Below, one piece after another: positions 53,148 through 63,005 of a DNA stretch of 64,000 nucleotides; positions within the stretch are counted from its first letter, which is position 1; each line of letters opens with the position of its first letter. The notes below the pieces were generated by a model. The model was given only the letters and a program-made list of their open reading frames with translations, made no database searches and was not told the DNA's origin. This stretch comes from Leptothermofonsia sp049200465 (GTDB taxonomy: Bacteria > Cyanobacteriota > Cyanobacteriia > Leptolyngbyales > Leptolyngbyaceae), in the NCBI RefSeq assembly GCF_049200465.1, contig NZ_CP120836.1, positions 5,490,239-5,554,238 of the forward strand, in the 5' to 3' direction. Made by a program: the position numbers and the translations under genes.

Positions 53148-56100
53148 TTAATTCGTAGAAATCTTAAAACTTGCAATCTTCCAGGGGGGAATTGTAACAG
53201 TTTGCCCTCTAACTTCATAGATATTAGTGGGTTGTTCCAGTAAATCAACTGCCTGCTTAAGCTTCAGGTTCAGGTCACCTTGCAGGTTAAGTTCTGCCGT
53301 GTCTCCACAACATTCGTAGCAGCGAAGGATCCATTCATGCGGCGAATCTTCTGCTTGCTTGAATGACATCAGCATTAAGTTCTCTGCGCCTAAATCTAGA
53401 AACGAACCCGCAGAGGGAAGAGTTTGGGTGCTGGGTTTCCCATTGACAGGAATAATTACTGCTAGAAGTGGCATATCTAGTTCCTGTCCGTGTTTTATCG
53501 TTTGGGCTGTTTTCCAGTTGCCCGTATGGGGATAAATAGCATAGGTAAATGAGTGGTGTCCCTGGTCAGCTTGTGGATTGGGGAACTCAGAACCGCGCAG
53601 CAGGGTCAGGCGAAGCTGGTTAGGCTGAGCGTCATATCCATGTTTACAGTCGCTCAATAAACTGACGCCGTAATTTCCATCGCTTAAATTTGCCCAACGG
53701 ATTGCGGGAACTTCCCATTGGGCTTTTTCGCGATCGCTCCCCGGTCTGGTGGTTCGCTGAATCACTCCACAAGGAATTTCATAGGTTACATAATCTGTCT
53801 CTAAATTCAACGGAAACGCAGCTTTGACCAGAATATGCCGCTCTTTCCAATCCACACTAGTTTGAATTTTCAGGAGAGGAGATTCCTGTTCAAGAATATA
53901 AGTCTGACTGAAAACGGACTGGCCTATTTTACGCTCAACCATGATATTCCTTGAGAGGGAATTGTGCATTCTGGTGCCTCCATTCGAGGTTATTCTTAGC
54001 AGTTCAGCAGGGGGTAAGGGATGCTTCTCATAATTTGGATCAATGTTCCATGCATCCCAGTATTGCCCCGCATCACGAAAGGCTTGTAGCTGGTTGCCTG
54101 CTCCATTGAGAACTTCCCGCTGATTTAGTTTGTCAAAAATACTGGATAAATCGCCGGTAGTGGGGTCGATTTCAACTCGCAGGAATCTATTCTCTAAAAC
54201 GTATTTTGTTTCAATAGGCTTTCCATGGCGGCAGTCAGGGCGGGGATACGTCCAAAAGCAACGGTAGCCGAGCGCTGGGACATTTTTAGCAAGAAAGGTC
54301 AATCCCCAATCATAACTATCAGCGCTTTTTGTGAAGATGCAGAAAGGAGCTTCGACTTCCCGACCTTCTAAATCACAAAGCTGCCAATCATAAAAAATAT
54401 TCTGCTCATATTCCTCAAATTCTGTGAGCGTTTCGACATTGGTCAGTTCTTGTGAAATATCGGCATTGACGATCGCTGAACGCTCCCAATTACAGGGATT
54501 AAAAACAACAACTGCTCTGGCATTGGGATGGGGGGGTGGAGGAAGAGAGATTTGAGTGGCGATCGCCTTCAATGCTTCATTGGTAATACCAATCGCCTGA
54601 TTAGTGGCATCTCTCCATGCCCGGTCTGCATCCTCATACACTTCTCGAACAGCGGAACCGGGAAGAATATCGTGAAACTGATTGAATAGAACTTGCTTCC
54701 ATGCCGTTTCAAGGTCTGCTTTTGGGTAAGGAGTGCCCGCGGCAATGGTCGCGAGAGAGGCATACAGCTCTGCCCAATAAAGCCATTGTTCGCACCGCCG
54801 ATTCCACCATTTCTGGTCTCCATGAGTTGTATAGCAGCCCCGATGGAATTCGAGGTAGAGGTCGGAATTCCAGAGGGGGAGATGAGGAAGTGGGGAAGAT
54901 GGGGGGGGAGAGGTGAGAACATTTAAGTTTTCAGCTTCATTTAGGAAATTCTGAGGTTCACTGGCAATGCTTTGAAGTTCGCGCTTGAATGTCTGAGGTT
55001 CGTCGTTGACACTCAGAGATTCATGTTTGATGACCTGAGGTTCACGCTTGAATGTTTGAGGTTCTCCTTCGATGCTTTGAGGTTCATCATTGATGGTCTG
55101 AACTTCGTTCACCGTATTCTGCACTTCAGTGGATAAGCCTGAAGCCAGGTCAGGCTGGTACGTTGCCTCAAGGTTTTGCAGGTAGTCCAGGGCAGTGGAG
55201 AATTCCAGTTGGGGAAAGAATGGTGACTTCTGCCATCGCTGTGCCACTTCTAGCATGTCGCGGGTGGGCCCCCCCCCGTGGTCGCCTACACCAGGAAGCC
55301 AGAGGGCAGAGGGAATTCCGGTTTTGGCTTCCCAGTCACAGGCGTAGGTTGCCATTTTGACTGGGTCGATTCCTTCACCAATGGGGGCAGACATCAAACT
55401 GAGGATTTGAGTGCCATCGGGTGCCTGCCACTGAAACAGGTCGTAGGGAAACTGGGTCGTGTCGTTCCAGCGGAGTTTTTGGGTGACGAAGTATTCGATA
55501 CCGCCCTGCTTGAGAAATTGGGGTAGCTGCCAGTTGAACCCAAAACTATCTGGCAACCAGGCAATGCGATTGATGCTGCCAAATTTTTTCTGAAAGTAAC
55601 GCTGACCGTAGAGAATATGGCGAACAATTGCTTCGCCGCTAATGATGTTTAGCTCTGGTTCAACCCAGAGACCACCGATAGGTTCCCACTTGCCCGCCTC
55701 GATCTGTTGCTGAATCTGGTGAAACAGGTCAGGGCGGTTTTGTTCTATCCATTTATAGAGAGCGGGGGTGGAGTGGCAAAAGATGAGTTCTGGAAAATCT
55801 TTTTGAAGGTTAAGCACAGACTCAAAGGTGCGTTCTGCCGCTTTCCAGGTTTCATCCACTGTCCAGAGCCAGGCCATATCGAGGTGGGCGTGACCCAGGA
55901 GGTAGATTTTGCGCTGTTTGAGGAAGTTGGATAGGGGGAGGAGGCGATCGCGGAGTTTGGCCAGGGATTGATTGAAGGAGGGGTTGGGGTGTGGAGTGTG
56001 GAGGGTTGACCAGTCGATTTGGGCGATCGCATCCGCCAGAAATTCAAGTTTTTCTGGGGCAAAGGTTTCTAAATACTGGTACAGGACAGCGAGCTCGTCA

Positions 56101-56636
56101 GCGATAAAGCCGGGTTCGGGGGAATGGGCGGGAGAGGGGACTTCGTAGACGCAGAGGGATTTGACCAGCGCGCCATCATCGTGACCAGGGCTAACCAGGC
56201 GGAGGGCGATCGCGATTTCCTCTCCCGGTGTCACGTCCGGGCTCAACAACACCCGGGTTGAGCAGTCAAATAAGTCGCCTTCCTGCACCCCCTGTCCATT
56301 AACAAAAATGTGGGCTGATTCTGCCCACCAGGTCAGTGCCAGCCGCAGGCACAAGCCCTCTAGTGGATAACCTTGCAAATCCTTGGGAACGGTGATGATT
56401 TGCCCCAACCAGCGAACATTTCGTCCTTTTGACCAGGCAATATGGTTTTTGTGATTCAGGTCTGCGATCGCCCAGTTTTTCCAGCTTCCTGGTTGAATAG
56501 CTTCAGCAAAAGGCAAATCTCCCTCCCAGTAGTGCCAGTTTAGTTGAATACTGATCTGGGTCAGGTTGCGGAGCCGCTCAATTGCCTGAGAAATATCTTC
56601 TTGAAAGACAGAAACTGATTTGCTCAAATTGGTCAC
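53148..56636 (-). CDS. alpha-mannosidase (GH38) with internal heptapeptide-repeat insert
   Basis: 1162 residues. An N-terminal beta domain with its own carbohydrate-binding look is followed by the GH38 catalytic barrel. Zinc and catalytic residues are visible in GHAHLDMAWLWTVDE (HxD), IAWLPDSFGFNW (nucleophile Asp) and GVGDHGGGP (zinc His). A C-terminal beta-sandwich follows. It should trim alpha-mannosides, possibly from glycans or stored polymers. Between the barrel and the next helical domain (about residues 500-565) there is a run of PQTFKRE-like heptads absent from ordinary GH38 proteins, followed by a Pro-rich spacer (SPPPSSPLPHLPLW). The frame stays intact throughout. Confidence 0.92.
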   Translation of the reverse strand: MTNLSKSVSVFQEDISQAIERLRNLTQISIQLNWHYWEGDLPFAEAIQPGSWKNWAIADLNHKNHIAWSKGRNVRWLGQIITVPKDLQGYPLEGLCLRLALTWWAESAHIFVNGQGVQEGDLFDCSTRVLLSPDVTPGEEIAIALRLVSPGHDDGALVKSLCVYEVPSPAHSPEPGFIADELAVLYQYLETFAPEKLEFLADAIAQIDWSTLHTPHPNPSFNQSLAKLRDRLLPLSNFLKQRKIYLLGHAHLDMAWLWTVDETWKAAERTFESVLNLQKDFPELIFCHSTPALYKWIEQNRPDLFHQIQQQIEAGKWEPIGGLWVEPELNIISGEAIVRHILYGQRYFQKKFGSINRIAWLPDSFGFNWQLPQFLKQGGIEYFVTQKLRWNDTTQFPYDLFQWQAPDGTQILSLMSAPIGEGIDPVKMATYACDWEAKTGIPSALWLPGVGDHGGGPTRDMLEVAQRWQKSPFFPQLEFSTALDYLQNLEATYQPDLASGLSTEVQNTVNEVQTINDEPQSIEGEPQTFKREPQVIKHESLSVNDEPQTFKRELQSIASEPQNFLNEAENLNVLTSPPPSSPLPHLPLWNSDLYLEFHRGCYTTHGDQKWWNRRCEQWLYWAELYASLATIAAGTPYPKADLETAWKQVLFNQFHDILPGSAVREVYEDADRAWRDATNQAIGITNEALKAIATQISLPPPPHPNARAVVVFNPCNWERSAIVNADISQELTNVETLTEFEEYEQNIFYDWQLCDLEGREVEAPFCIFTKSADSYDWGLTFLAKNVPALGYRCFWTYPRPDCRHGKPIETKYVLENRFLRVEIDPTTGDLSSIFDKLNQREVLNGAGNQLQAFRDAGQYWDAWNIDPNYEKHPLPPAELLRITSNGGTRMHNSLSRNIMVERKIGQSVFSQTYILEQESPLLKIQTSVDWKERHILVKAAFPLNLETDYVTYEIPCGVIQRTTRPGSDREKAQWEVPAIRWANLSDGNYGVSLLSDCKHGYDAQPNQLRLTLLRGSEFPNPQADQGHHSFTYAIYPHTGNWKTAQTIKHGQELDMPLLAVIIPVNGKPSTQTLPSAGSFLDLGAENLMLMSFKQAEDSPHEWILRCYECCGDTAELNLQGDLNLKLKQAVDLLEQPTNIYEVRGQTVTIPPWKIASFKISTN
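54942..55130 (-). repeat. 21-nt (7-residue) tandem repeats inside the alpha-mannosidase gene
   Basis: About nine units in strict 21-nt register on the plus strand, for example TGAGGTTCACGCTTGAATGT, each encoding variants of E-P-Q-T-F-K-R (PQSIEGE, PQTFKRE, PQVIKHE, LQSIASE, PQNFLNE). All copies keep the frame. Confidence 0.85.
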
Positions 56637-56723
56637 CGTTCGACTGGCTGCACCTTACATAATAGGTGGACATGCCATGTGGAGGAGTCCTTCGGTGCAC
56701 CCACCTACCACCTAATCACCTTC

Positions 56724-57017
56724 CTAAGTCTGCTCTTCTTCCTCTTCTCTAATCTCTTCGCGACTGGGTGGCATCGACAAATAAAGGGAACCCGATTGCT
56801 GCGGTACTTTGCTGGCCTGAGCTGCGATCGCCCCCTGCGAGTGGCTACTGGAATGAATGGACTGGAGCGCATCGGCCACCGGGTGATACATCACCGTCAG
56901 CAAGCAAGAGCAACCTGCCAGCAACATCAGATCCAACTCTTTGCTGGTCGGTCTCCGCAGGCGGGCTTTGCGGAAGTGGGGAACTAACCGGGTTTGGGGC
57001 GTGCGCTTGCGTGGCAT
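56724..57017 (-). CDS. small hypothetical basic/acidic protein
   Basis: 97 residues. A basic N-terminus (MPRKRTPQTRLVPHFRKARL RRPTSKELD) is followed by a hydrophobic segment (LMLLAGCSCLLTVMYHPVA) and a Ser/Glu-rich tail ending in EEIREEEEEQT. GGAG lies 12 nt upstream of the ATG. The charged-hydrophobic-acidic order and clear start suggest a real gene, but no family is recognised. The rest of 56637-57527 is repeats and spacer. Confidence 0.5.
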   Translation of the reverse strand: MPRKRTPQTRLVPHFRKARLRRPTSKELDLMLLAGCSCLLTVMYHPVADALQSIHSSSHSQGAIAAQASKVPQQSGSLYLSMPPSREEIREEEEEQT

Positions 57018-57129
57018 CAGTTCGATTTACTCCTGGAAAAACAGTCTGATTAGTATCCAGCCTATTCAGTATACCCAGGCTGATCTAAAACGTCTCCTGT
57101 TGCTGCTCCTGAAACAAAATCCAGCCATT

Positions 57130-57346
57130 CTAGTAGTTCACCAAAGGAACTTTGCCTGGTTATCTAAACCCAGAAAAACAAATTTACGGGTTTTGAAGGG
57201 TTATAAACCCTTCAAAATCTGCCTGGCAGACTACTCGTGTTGCAAACACTAAATTCTGCAACATGGGGATTTGGAAGCTCCGTCCCCAGGCAGGGGTGGA
57301 ACCCCTGCACCCCCAACAAAACTTTTGTTTTGATCTACTAGATAGA
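57130..57346 (+). repeat. composite of repeat families B and C
   Basis: A family B element (57130-57235, CTAGTAGTTCACCAAAGG ... CTGGCAGACTACT) with internal palindrome AAGGGTTATAAACCCTT is followed at once by a family C element (57236-57346, TTGCAAACACTAAATTCTGC ... CTTTTGTTTTGATCTACTAG). Confidence 0.75.
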
Positions 57347-57527
57347 CTGGATAGACTGGGATAGCCTGGGATGAGTTCCTGAATCGTGATCGCAGCTTAT
57401 AAAGTTGTAAGCAACTGGTTGAGTGAGTTCCATTCACTGCAATCATAGATAAATGCACCCAAACGGATGCATGTAAGTGGATTTAGCTAACCACTAATCA
57501 GGCAATTTTGATTTGGAAGAATGAGCA

Positions 57528-59216
57528 ATGGCAGAGAATTTGAGAAGCCGGGTTGTTACACAGGGAGTGCAGCGATCGCCCAATCGTGCCATGCTGCGGG
57601 CTGTGGGTTTCAAGGATGAAGACTTTACCAAACCCATTGTGGGCATTGCCAATGGGCACAGCACCATTACTCCCTGCAATATGGGAATCATGCCTTTAGC
57701 CCTGAGGGCAGAATCCGGAATTCGGGCAGCGGGTGGAATGCCCCAGATGTTTGGCACCATCACCATCAGCGATGGGATCTCGATGGGAACTGAGGGCATG
57801 AAGTACTCCCTCGTATCGCGGGATGTGATTGCGGATTCGATCGAAACTGCCTGCATGGGGCAGAGCATGGATGGCGTGATTGCCATCGGCGGTTGCGACA
57901 AAAATATGCCAGGAGCAATGATTGCGATCGCTCGCATGAACATTCCTGCCATCTTTGTCTACGGCGGCACCATCAAACCCGGTCATCTAAATGGGCAGGA
58001 TTTGACCGTAGTCAGTGCCTTTGAAGCCGTTGGTCAGTACAGTGCCGGAAAAATCAGCCACGACCAGATGATGGACGTGGAACGCCACGCTTGTCCGGGT
58101 GCGGGTTCCTGCGGTGGCATGTACACAGCCAACACCATGTCTTCTGCTTTTGAAGCAATGGGTATGAGTTTGATGTATTCCTCCACCATGGCAGCGGAAG
58201 ATACCGAAAAGGCAGATAGTGCTGAAAAATCGGCCATCGTATTACTAGATGCCATTCGCAATCAACGGTTGCCGCGCCAGATCATCACGCGCCAGTCTAT
58301 TGAAAATGCCATTTCGGTAATTATGGCGATTGGAGGATCCACCAATGCGGTACTCCATTTTCTGGCGATCGCCCATGCAGCGGGAGTTAAACTCACCCTG
58401 GATGACTTTGAAACTATCCGCGGGCGTGTCCCCGTCCTGTGCGACCTGAAACCCTCCGGTCGCTACGTGGCAACCGATCTCCACAAAGCGGGTGGCATTC
58501 CCCAGGTGATGAAAATGCTGCTGGTTCACGATCTGCTCCATGGTGATGCTCTCACTATCACCGGGCAGACGATTGCAGAACTGTTAGCAGACATTCCCGC
58601 AGCCCCCCGCCCTGACCAGGATGTGATTCGTCCCTGGAACAACCCAATGTACTCCAGCGGCCACCTGGCGATCCTGAAAGGCAACCTGGCCACTGAGGGA
58701 GCCGTCGCCAAAATCACAGGCGTCAAGAAACCTCAAATTACTGGACCCGCCCGTGTGTTTGAGTCGGAGGAGTCCTGTCTGGAAGCCATTCTGGCGAACC
58801 AGATTAACCCTGGCGATATCCTTGTGATTCGCTATGAAGGACCGAAAGGAGGACCTGGTATGCGAGAAATGCTGGCTCCTACTTCGGCCATCATTGGTGC
58901 TGGCCTGGGAGATGCGGTTGGCCTGATTACGGATGGTCGCTTCTCGGGTGGCACCTACGGGATGGTAGTGGGTCATGTTGCGCCAGAGGCGTATGTGGGA
59001 GGAGCGATCGCCCTCGTCCAGGAAGGCGACTCCATTACTATTGATGCTCCTGCCCGCCTGCTGCAACTGAATGTGCCCAATGAGGAGCTAGAACGCCGTC
59101 GCGCTAACTGGACTCCTCCCCAACCCCGCTACACCAGCGGAGTGCTGGCAAAATATGCAACATTAGTAGCGTCCAGCAGCCTTGGTGCGGTAACAGATTT
59201 GCATGTGAACCCGTAG
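57528..59216 (+). CDS. ilvD: dihydroxy-acid dehydratase
   Basis: 562 residues. The Fe-S cluster cysteines are in IGGCDKNMPGAMIA and HACPGAGSCGGMYTANTMSS. Other family motifs are GISMGTEGMKYSLVSRDVIA and LITDGRFSGGTYGMVVGHVA. It makes the 2-keto acids for valine, isoleucine and pantothenate synthesis. It is full length, starts with MAENLRSR, and stands alone between repeats. Confidence 0.97.
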   Translation: MAENLRSRVVTQGVQRSPNRAMLRAVGFKDEDFTKPIVGIANGHSTITPCNMGIMPLALRAESGIRAAGGMPQMFGTITISDGISMGTEGMKYSLVSRDVIADSIETACMGQSMDGVIAIGGCDKNMPGAMIAIARMNIPAIFVYGGTIKPGHLNGQDLTVVSAFEAVGQYSAGKISHDQMMDVERHACPGAGSCGGMYTANTMSSAFEAMGMSLMYSSTMAAEDTEKADSAEKSAIVLLDAIRNQRLPRQIITRQSIENAISVIMAIGGSTNAVLHFLAIAHAAGVKLTLDDFETIRGRVPVLCDLKPSGRYVATDLHKAGGIPQVMKMLLVHDLLHGDALTITGQTIAELLADIPAAPRPDQDVIRPWNNPMYSSGHLAILKGNLATEGAVAKITGVKKPQITGPARVFESEESCLEAILANQINPGDILVIRYEGPKGGPGMREMLAPTSAIIGAGLGDAVGLITDGRFSGGTYGMVVGHVAPEAYVGGAIALVQEGDSITIDAPARLLQLNVPNEELERRRANWTPPQPRYTSGVLAKYATLVASSSLGAVTDLHVNP

Positions 59217-59223
59217 TTCGATT

Positions 59224-59300
59224 ACTAGTATTGCAAATACTAAGTTTTGCAACAGGGGGGCACAGCCCACGCACTCTTAAAACCAATGTCCTAAGCAATC
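59224..59300 (+). repeat. partial family C-like repeat after ilvD
   Basis: TAGTATTGCAAATACTAAG, TTTTGCAACAGGGGGGCAC, then family A-like AACCAATGTCCTAAGC. Confidence 0.5.
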
Positions 59301-59312
59301 TGGCAACGGATA

Positions 59313-60419
59313 TCAGTTAGTATTAAACCTCTTTTTTGCTATCGTGAGGTTTTGCTTTGCCCGTTCGTCATCGGGATTGATCTGTAAAACTTTTTCGAAG
59401 CAGGCGATCGCATCCTCATACTGTCCCAGGCTCATCAATGCACTGCCGCGATTGTTCCAGGCTTTGGGATCTTCCGGTTGAAGCTGAATTGCCTGGTCGT
59501 AGCTGGCGATCGCAGCTTCAAACTGCTTCAAATGTTTGAGGGCAACTCCCCGGTTAAACCAGGCCCCGTAGTGATTTGGTTCTAGCTTCAGAGTCTGGTC
59601 ATAGCTGGCGATCGCCTGTTCGTAATTTTGCTGTTTCATCAAGCAGGTACCGCACTGATACCAAGCACGCCAATCATTGGGCTGGAATGTCAACGCTTTG
59701 TCAAAGCCAAAAACAGCTTCGGGGTAGCGTCCCAGATGTTTCATGCAAAATGCCCACTGATACCAGGACTCGGCATCATCGGATTTCAACCTCAGTGCTT
59801 TATCGTAGCTGGCGATCGCCGCCTCATAATCCCCCAACTCTCTCAGGGCATCGGCACGTCCCCGGTAGGCTTCATAGTAGTCAGCGTGCAGGTCGAGGGC
59901 TTTGTTGAAGTTTTTAATCGCACTCTCAAACCGTTCAGTGGCAAACAGAACCAGACCTTGGGTGTACCAAGCATCAGCAAAATTGGGCTGCAAACGGATG
60001 GCGACCTGGAGATAACTGATAGCCTCCCGATAATTACCCATCAGGTAATAAGTCAACCCCAGACTGTAATGGGCATTGGGAAAGTCAGATTGCAGTTCTA
60101 GCGTTTTCTGAAAATGGGCGATCGCCAGTTCATAGCGCTCAGTCACATAGGCTGCCCAACCCAGACTGTAGTAAGTGCCTGGAATCGTCGGATTACACGC
60201 AATTGCTTTCTCAAAACAGGCGATCGCTTCCCCATACTGTTCCAGATTGATCAAAATATTTCCCTTCTCATTCCAGGCATCGTAAGAATTCGGCTGAAGC
60301 TGAATTGCCTCATCAAAAAGGAGCAGTGCTGTTTCATAATCTCCAGCCTGGCTCAATTCCACGCCCTTTTGAAAACTGCTTATACCACTCACATTCTCCG
60401 TGTGGACTATCTGGCTCAT
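59313..60419 (-). CDS. TPR-repeat protein
   Basis: About 368 residues made of roughly ten 34-residue TPR units (for example AWYNRG/AWNEKGNILINLEQYGEA, YYSLGWAAYVTERYELAIAH, AWNNRGSALMSLGQYEDAIA). TPRs mediate protein-protein contacts. No signal peptide, so it is probably cytosolic. ATG 60417-60419 (MSQIVHTENVSG) is chosen over a TTG four codons upstream. No catalytic domain; partner unknown. Confidence 0.88.
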   Translation of the reverse strand: MSQIVHTENVSGISSFQKGVELSQAGDYETALLLFDEAIQLQPNSYDAWNEKGNILINLEQYGEAIACFEKAIACNPTIPGTYYSLGWAAYVTERYELAIAHFQKTLELQSDFPNAHYSLGLTYYLMGNYREAISYLQVAIRLQPNFADAWYTQGLVLFATERFESAIKNFNKALDLHADYYEAYRGRADALRELGDYEAAIASYDKALRLKSDDAESWYQWAFCMKHLGRYPEAVFGFDKALTFQPNDWRAWYQCGTCLMKQQNYEQAIASYDQTLKLEPNHYGAWFNRGVALKHLKQFEAAIASYDQAIQLQPEDPKAWNNRGSALMSLGQYEDAIACFEKVLQINPDDERAKQNLTIAKKRFNTN

Positions 60420-60471
60420 GATCTCAGGCAACCCTCTTACCCCGATGGGAATTTGATCCTAGAGTTCCCCA

Positions 60472-60680
60472 GTTGGTAGGATTTGCGACAGAGGGACGGG
60501 GGAAGGGATGAGTAGGAGAGTTGGACGGGCGATGGAGAGGGTGTTCTAGAAACAGGGCTCTGATTCCTCGAAACCCTGATTCCCTCGCCCCTCGTTCCAG
60601 GATTGCCACAAAAAAATTGACATTCCCTCTCCCCATCCCCCCACCTCCCCATCCCCCATACCTCTCTAACAATTAACAAC
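60472..60680 (-). repeat. family E repeat (copy 2, reverse) and pyrimidine-rich leader
   Basis: At about 60535-60618 GAGGGTGTTCTAGAAACAGG, CGAAACCCTGATTCCCTCGC and CCAGGATTGCCACAAAA form the inverse of 42350-42432. Then CCCCATCCCCCACC-type DNA and AACAATTAACAACCAACAAC lead up to the FGGY start. Confidence 0.75.
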
Positions 60681-60698
60681 CAACAACTAACATCTCCT

Positions 60699-62027
60699 AT
60701 GGCTCTTTATCTGGGCATTGACTTTGGTACTTCTGGGGCGCGGCTGGCTGTGATTGATGCAGACACCCAACTCCTGACTGAAGCCAGTGGCCGATTTGGA
60801 ACAGCCAAGGATTGGATTGCAACCTGGCGAGAGGCTCTGTTTAATCTAATTGGTCAGGTGCCGGAAGAATTGCGGCGAGAAGTGGGCGCGATCGCTATCA
60901 ATGGCACCTCATCCACCGTCCTTCTATGTGATGCAGTTGGCAATCCCGTCACGCCCCCCCTGCTTTACAACGACCCCGCAGGAGCCTCTGAGCTAGAAAC
61001 CCTGCGCCAGTTCTTCTCTCTGCCACACCTCACCGATGCTTCCTGTAAAGACACGGTGTTGAGTGCGACCTCCAGTTTAGTCAAACTGCTCTGGTGGAAA
61101 CGGCAACCTTTCTTTTCTCAAGCACGCTACTTACTGCATCAAGCGGATTGGTTAGGATTTCTGCTCCACGGCCAGTTGGGAATCAGCGATTATCACAATA
61201 GCCTCAAGTTGGGATATGACGTGACTTGCCTTTGCTATCCAGAATGGATGGCAGAGTTGGGAGTTTTGTCCTTTCTGCCAGAGGTTTGGGAGCCGGGAAA
61301 GGCGATCGCTCCCGTACAACCCAGCATTGCCAACCAGTTTGGTCTGCCATCCACCTGCCTCGTCTGCACCGGAACAACCGATAGCATTGCAGCATTTCTG
61401 GCCAGCGGCGCACTTTTCCCGGAGAAGCGGTCACCTCCCTCGGTTCAACCTTAGTTCTGAAGCTATTAAGCAAAACCTTTGTTGAAAATGGGCACTATGG
61501 CATCTACAGCCATCGTCTGGGGGATTTGTGGCTGGTGGGTGGCGCTTCCAATACCGGGGGAGCCGTGCTTCAGCAGTTTTTTACTCCCGCAGAACTGGAC
61601 GAGCTGAGTGCCCAAATTTCACCCGAAATAGAAAGTCCCTTCGATTATTATCCGCTAACCAAACCAGGTGAACGCTTTCCAATTAATGATGCGCAATTAG
61701 CTCCCCGGTTGGAACCACGACCCGGCGATCGCATTGAATTTCTGCATGGCTTGTTAGAAAGCATGGCGCGAATTGAGGCAAAGGTTATCGGTTACTGCAA
61801 GAACTGGGTGCATCCCTCTGCTGCACGTCTATACCGCAGGCGGGGGGGCGAAAAATCGGGCGTGGACAGCAATTCGTTCCCGGCAGTTAGGCATTCCCGT
61901 CTCCCCTTCAAACCACACTGAAGCGGCCTACGGCACTGCTCTGCTGGCTCAAAGAGGATTAGGTCTGTTCAAGCTATCTGCGCAGCTTCCAGCCAATCGA
62001 GTACCCGATCTAGCTGCTCCAGGCTAA
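60699..62027 (+). pseudogene. FGGY-family sugar kinase, frameshifted
   Basis: The N-terminal domain (LYLGIDFGTSGARLAVIDAD, AIAINGTSSTVLLCD, LLHQADWLGFLLHGQLGISD) matches the cyanobacterial FGGY kinases related to xylulokinase/D-ribulokinase. Near 61418-61422 one G seems missing; the next frame continues EAVTSLGSTLVLK and LWLVGGASNTGGAVLQQFF. Between about 61783 and 61815 two more shifts are needed to reach PLLHVYTAGGGAKNRAWTAI and TEAAYGTALLAQRGL. All catalytic blocks survive, so it is either recently decayed or damaged by sequencing errors. Its tail overlaps the opposite-strand DUF2949 gene. Confidence 0.82.
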
Positions 62028-62193
62028 CCAATCCATACTGCCAAAGAACGATGGGCAGCAAATTGGGTACCTGCTCTGGCTGCTGGAGGCTGAGTCTACC
62101 TAAAAGCTTCCGTGCGGTATCAATATCGGCGGCAGGAAGCCCCATATCCTCTTGTAAAAATTGAAATAGTCTGGCGGGTAGGGTTAGTTCCAT
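61969..62193 (-). CDS. DUF2949 family protein
   Basis: About 74 residues: MELTLPARLFQFLQEDMGLP, then LPIVLWQYGLVSLEQLDRVL DWLE, the DUF2949 signature of cyanobacteria. AGGA 5-6 nt upstream supports ATG 62191-62193; an ATG two codons earlier is also possible, and the frame stays open to 62286. Function unknown. It overlaps tail-to-tail with the FGGY kinase gene. Confidence 0.82.
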   Translation of the reverse strand: MELTLPARLFQFLQEDMGLPAADIDTARKLLGRLSLQQPEQVPNLLPIVLWQYGLVSLEQLDRVLDWLEAAQIA

Positions 62194-62368
62194 GTTCATC
62201 CTGAGAACGCACAGCCTAAATGTAACGTTTTGTGTAAACTTTTGCAACAACTTCTCAGAATTGATCCATTTAATGGAGTACAGCACGGCGGGAATACGGA
62301 TACCACTCTGGCTTCCTCCGACTCCCCACTCCCCAACCCAATGGTTACTGGACTGATGCCATCGTCCA

Positions 62369-62673
62369 CTAGGGGTTCACCAAAGGAACTTTGTCTGGTT
62401 ATCTAAACCCGGAAAAACCAATTGAGGGGTTTTGAAGGGTTTCAAACCCTTCAAAATCTGCCTGGCAGACTACTAGTACAGTAAGACGAAAGTTTTGTTG
62501 GGGTGCAGAGGTTCCACTCCTGCTTGGGGACGAAGCCTCCAAATCCCCATGTGGCAAAATTTGGTGTTTGCAACACTAGTGGTCTGTCAAGACTTAATTT
62601 GTGAGTTGAAAACTCACAAATTAACTGCTCTGACTCAATCCAGGACGCAAAATTAATAGTGACAAACCACTAG
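62369..62673. repeat. nested cluster of repeats B - C(reverse) - B
   Basis: 62369-62475 is a family B element (CTAGGGGTTCACCAAAGG ... CTGGCAGACTACTAG). 62478-62575 is a reversed family C element (GAAAGTTTTGTTGGGGTGC ... TTTGGTGTTTGCAACACTAG). 62576-62673 is another CTAG-bounded unit (CTAGTGGTCTGTCAAGACTT ... GACAAACCACTAG) with the palindrome AATTTGTGAGTTG/AAAACTCACAAATT. The stretch 62674-63005 holds no gene. Confidence 0.75.
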
Positions 62674-63005
62674 TCTTTGAACCGCTTTAACTACCGGGTT
62701 TTGAAGCCCTTGTTTTTTAGCCTGAAAGAATTCAGAAACCAGCTTCATTTTTCACAACCAAGATTGTTGAAACTCTCTGAAATGTCCGTTTAAGCAGCTC
62801 TAGCGGAGCCTTTACCAGGCTTATATTGGTTCCTGAAGGAGCCAAGCAAAAATACTTATCAAGCCTTGACCGGGTAAAAATACTTAGACTAGAATGGGGG
62901 CGAAATGTTAAGCAATATGTAACGTTGGTTTGAAAAGGTTAATACATGTGCCCACTGTCTGCCTGATTTTTGCCAGGCAGGCTGTTTGAATAAGAGTTTG
63001 TCATC

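Noticed and set aside
54942..55130. Regular 21-nt repeats considered as a CRISPR array
   Set aside because: There are no spacers; the units are contiguous, diverged and in frame within a GH38 gene.
57250..57527. Riboswitch or attenuator upstream of ilvD
   Set aside because: No leader peptide with branched-chain codons, no T-box and no terminator/antiterminator pair could be found; the region is a family C repeat and spacer.
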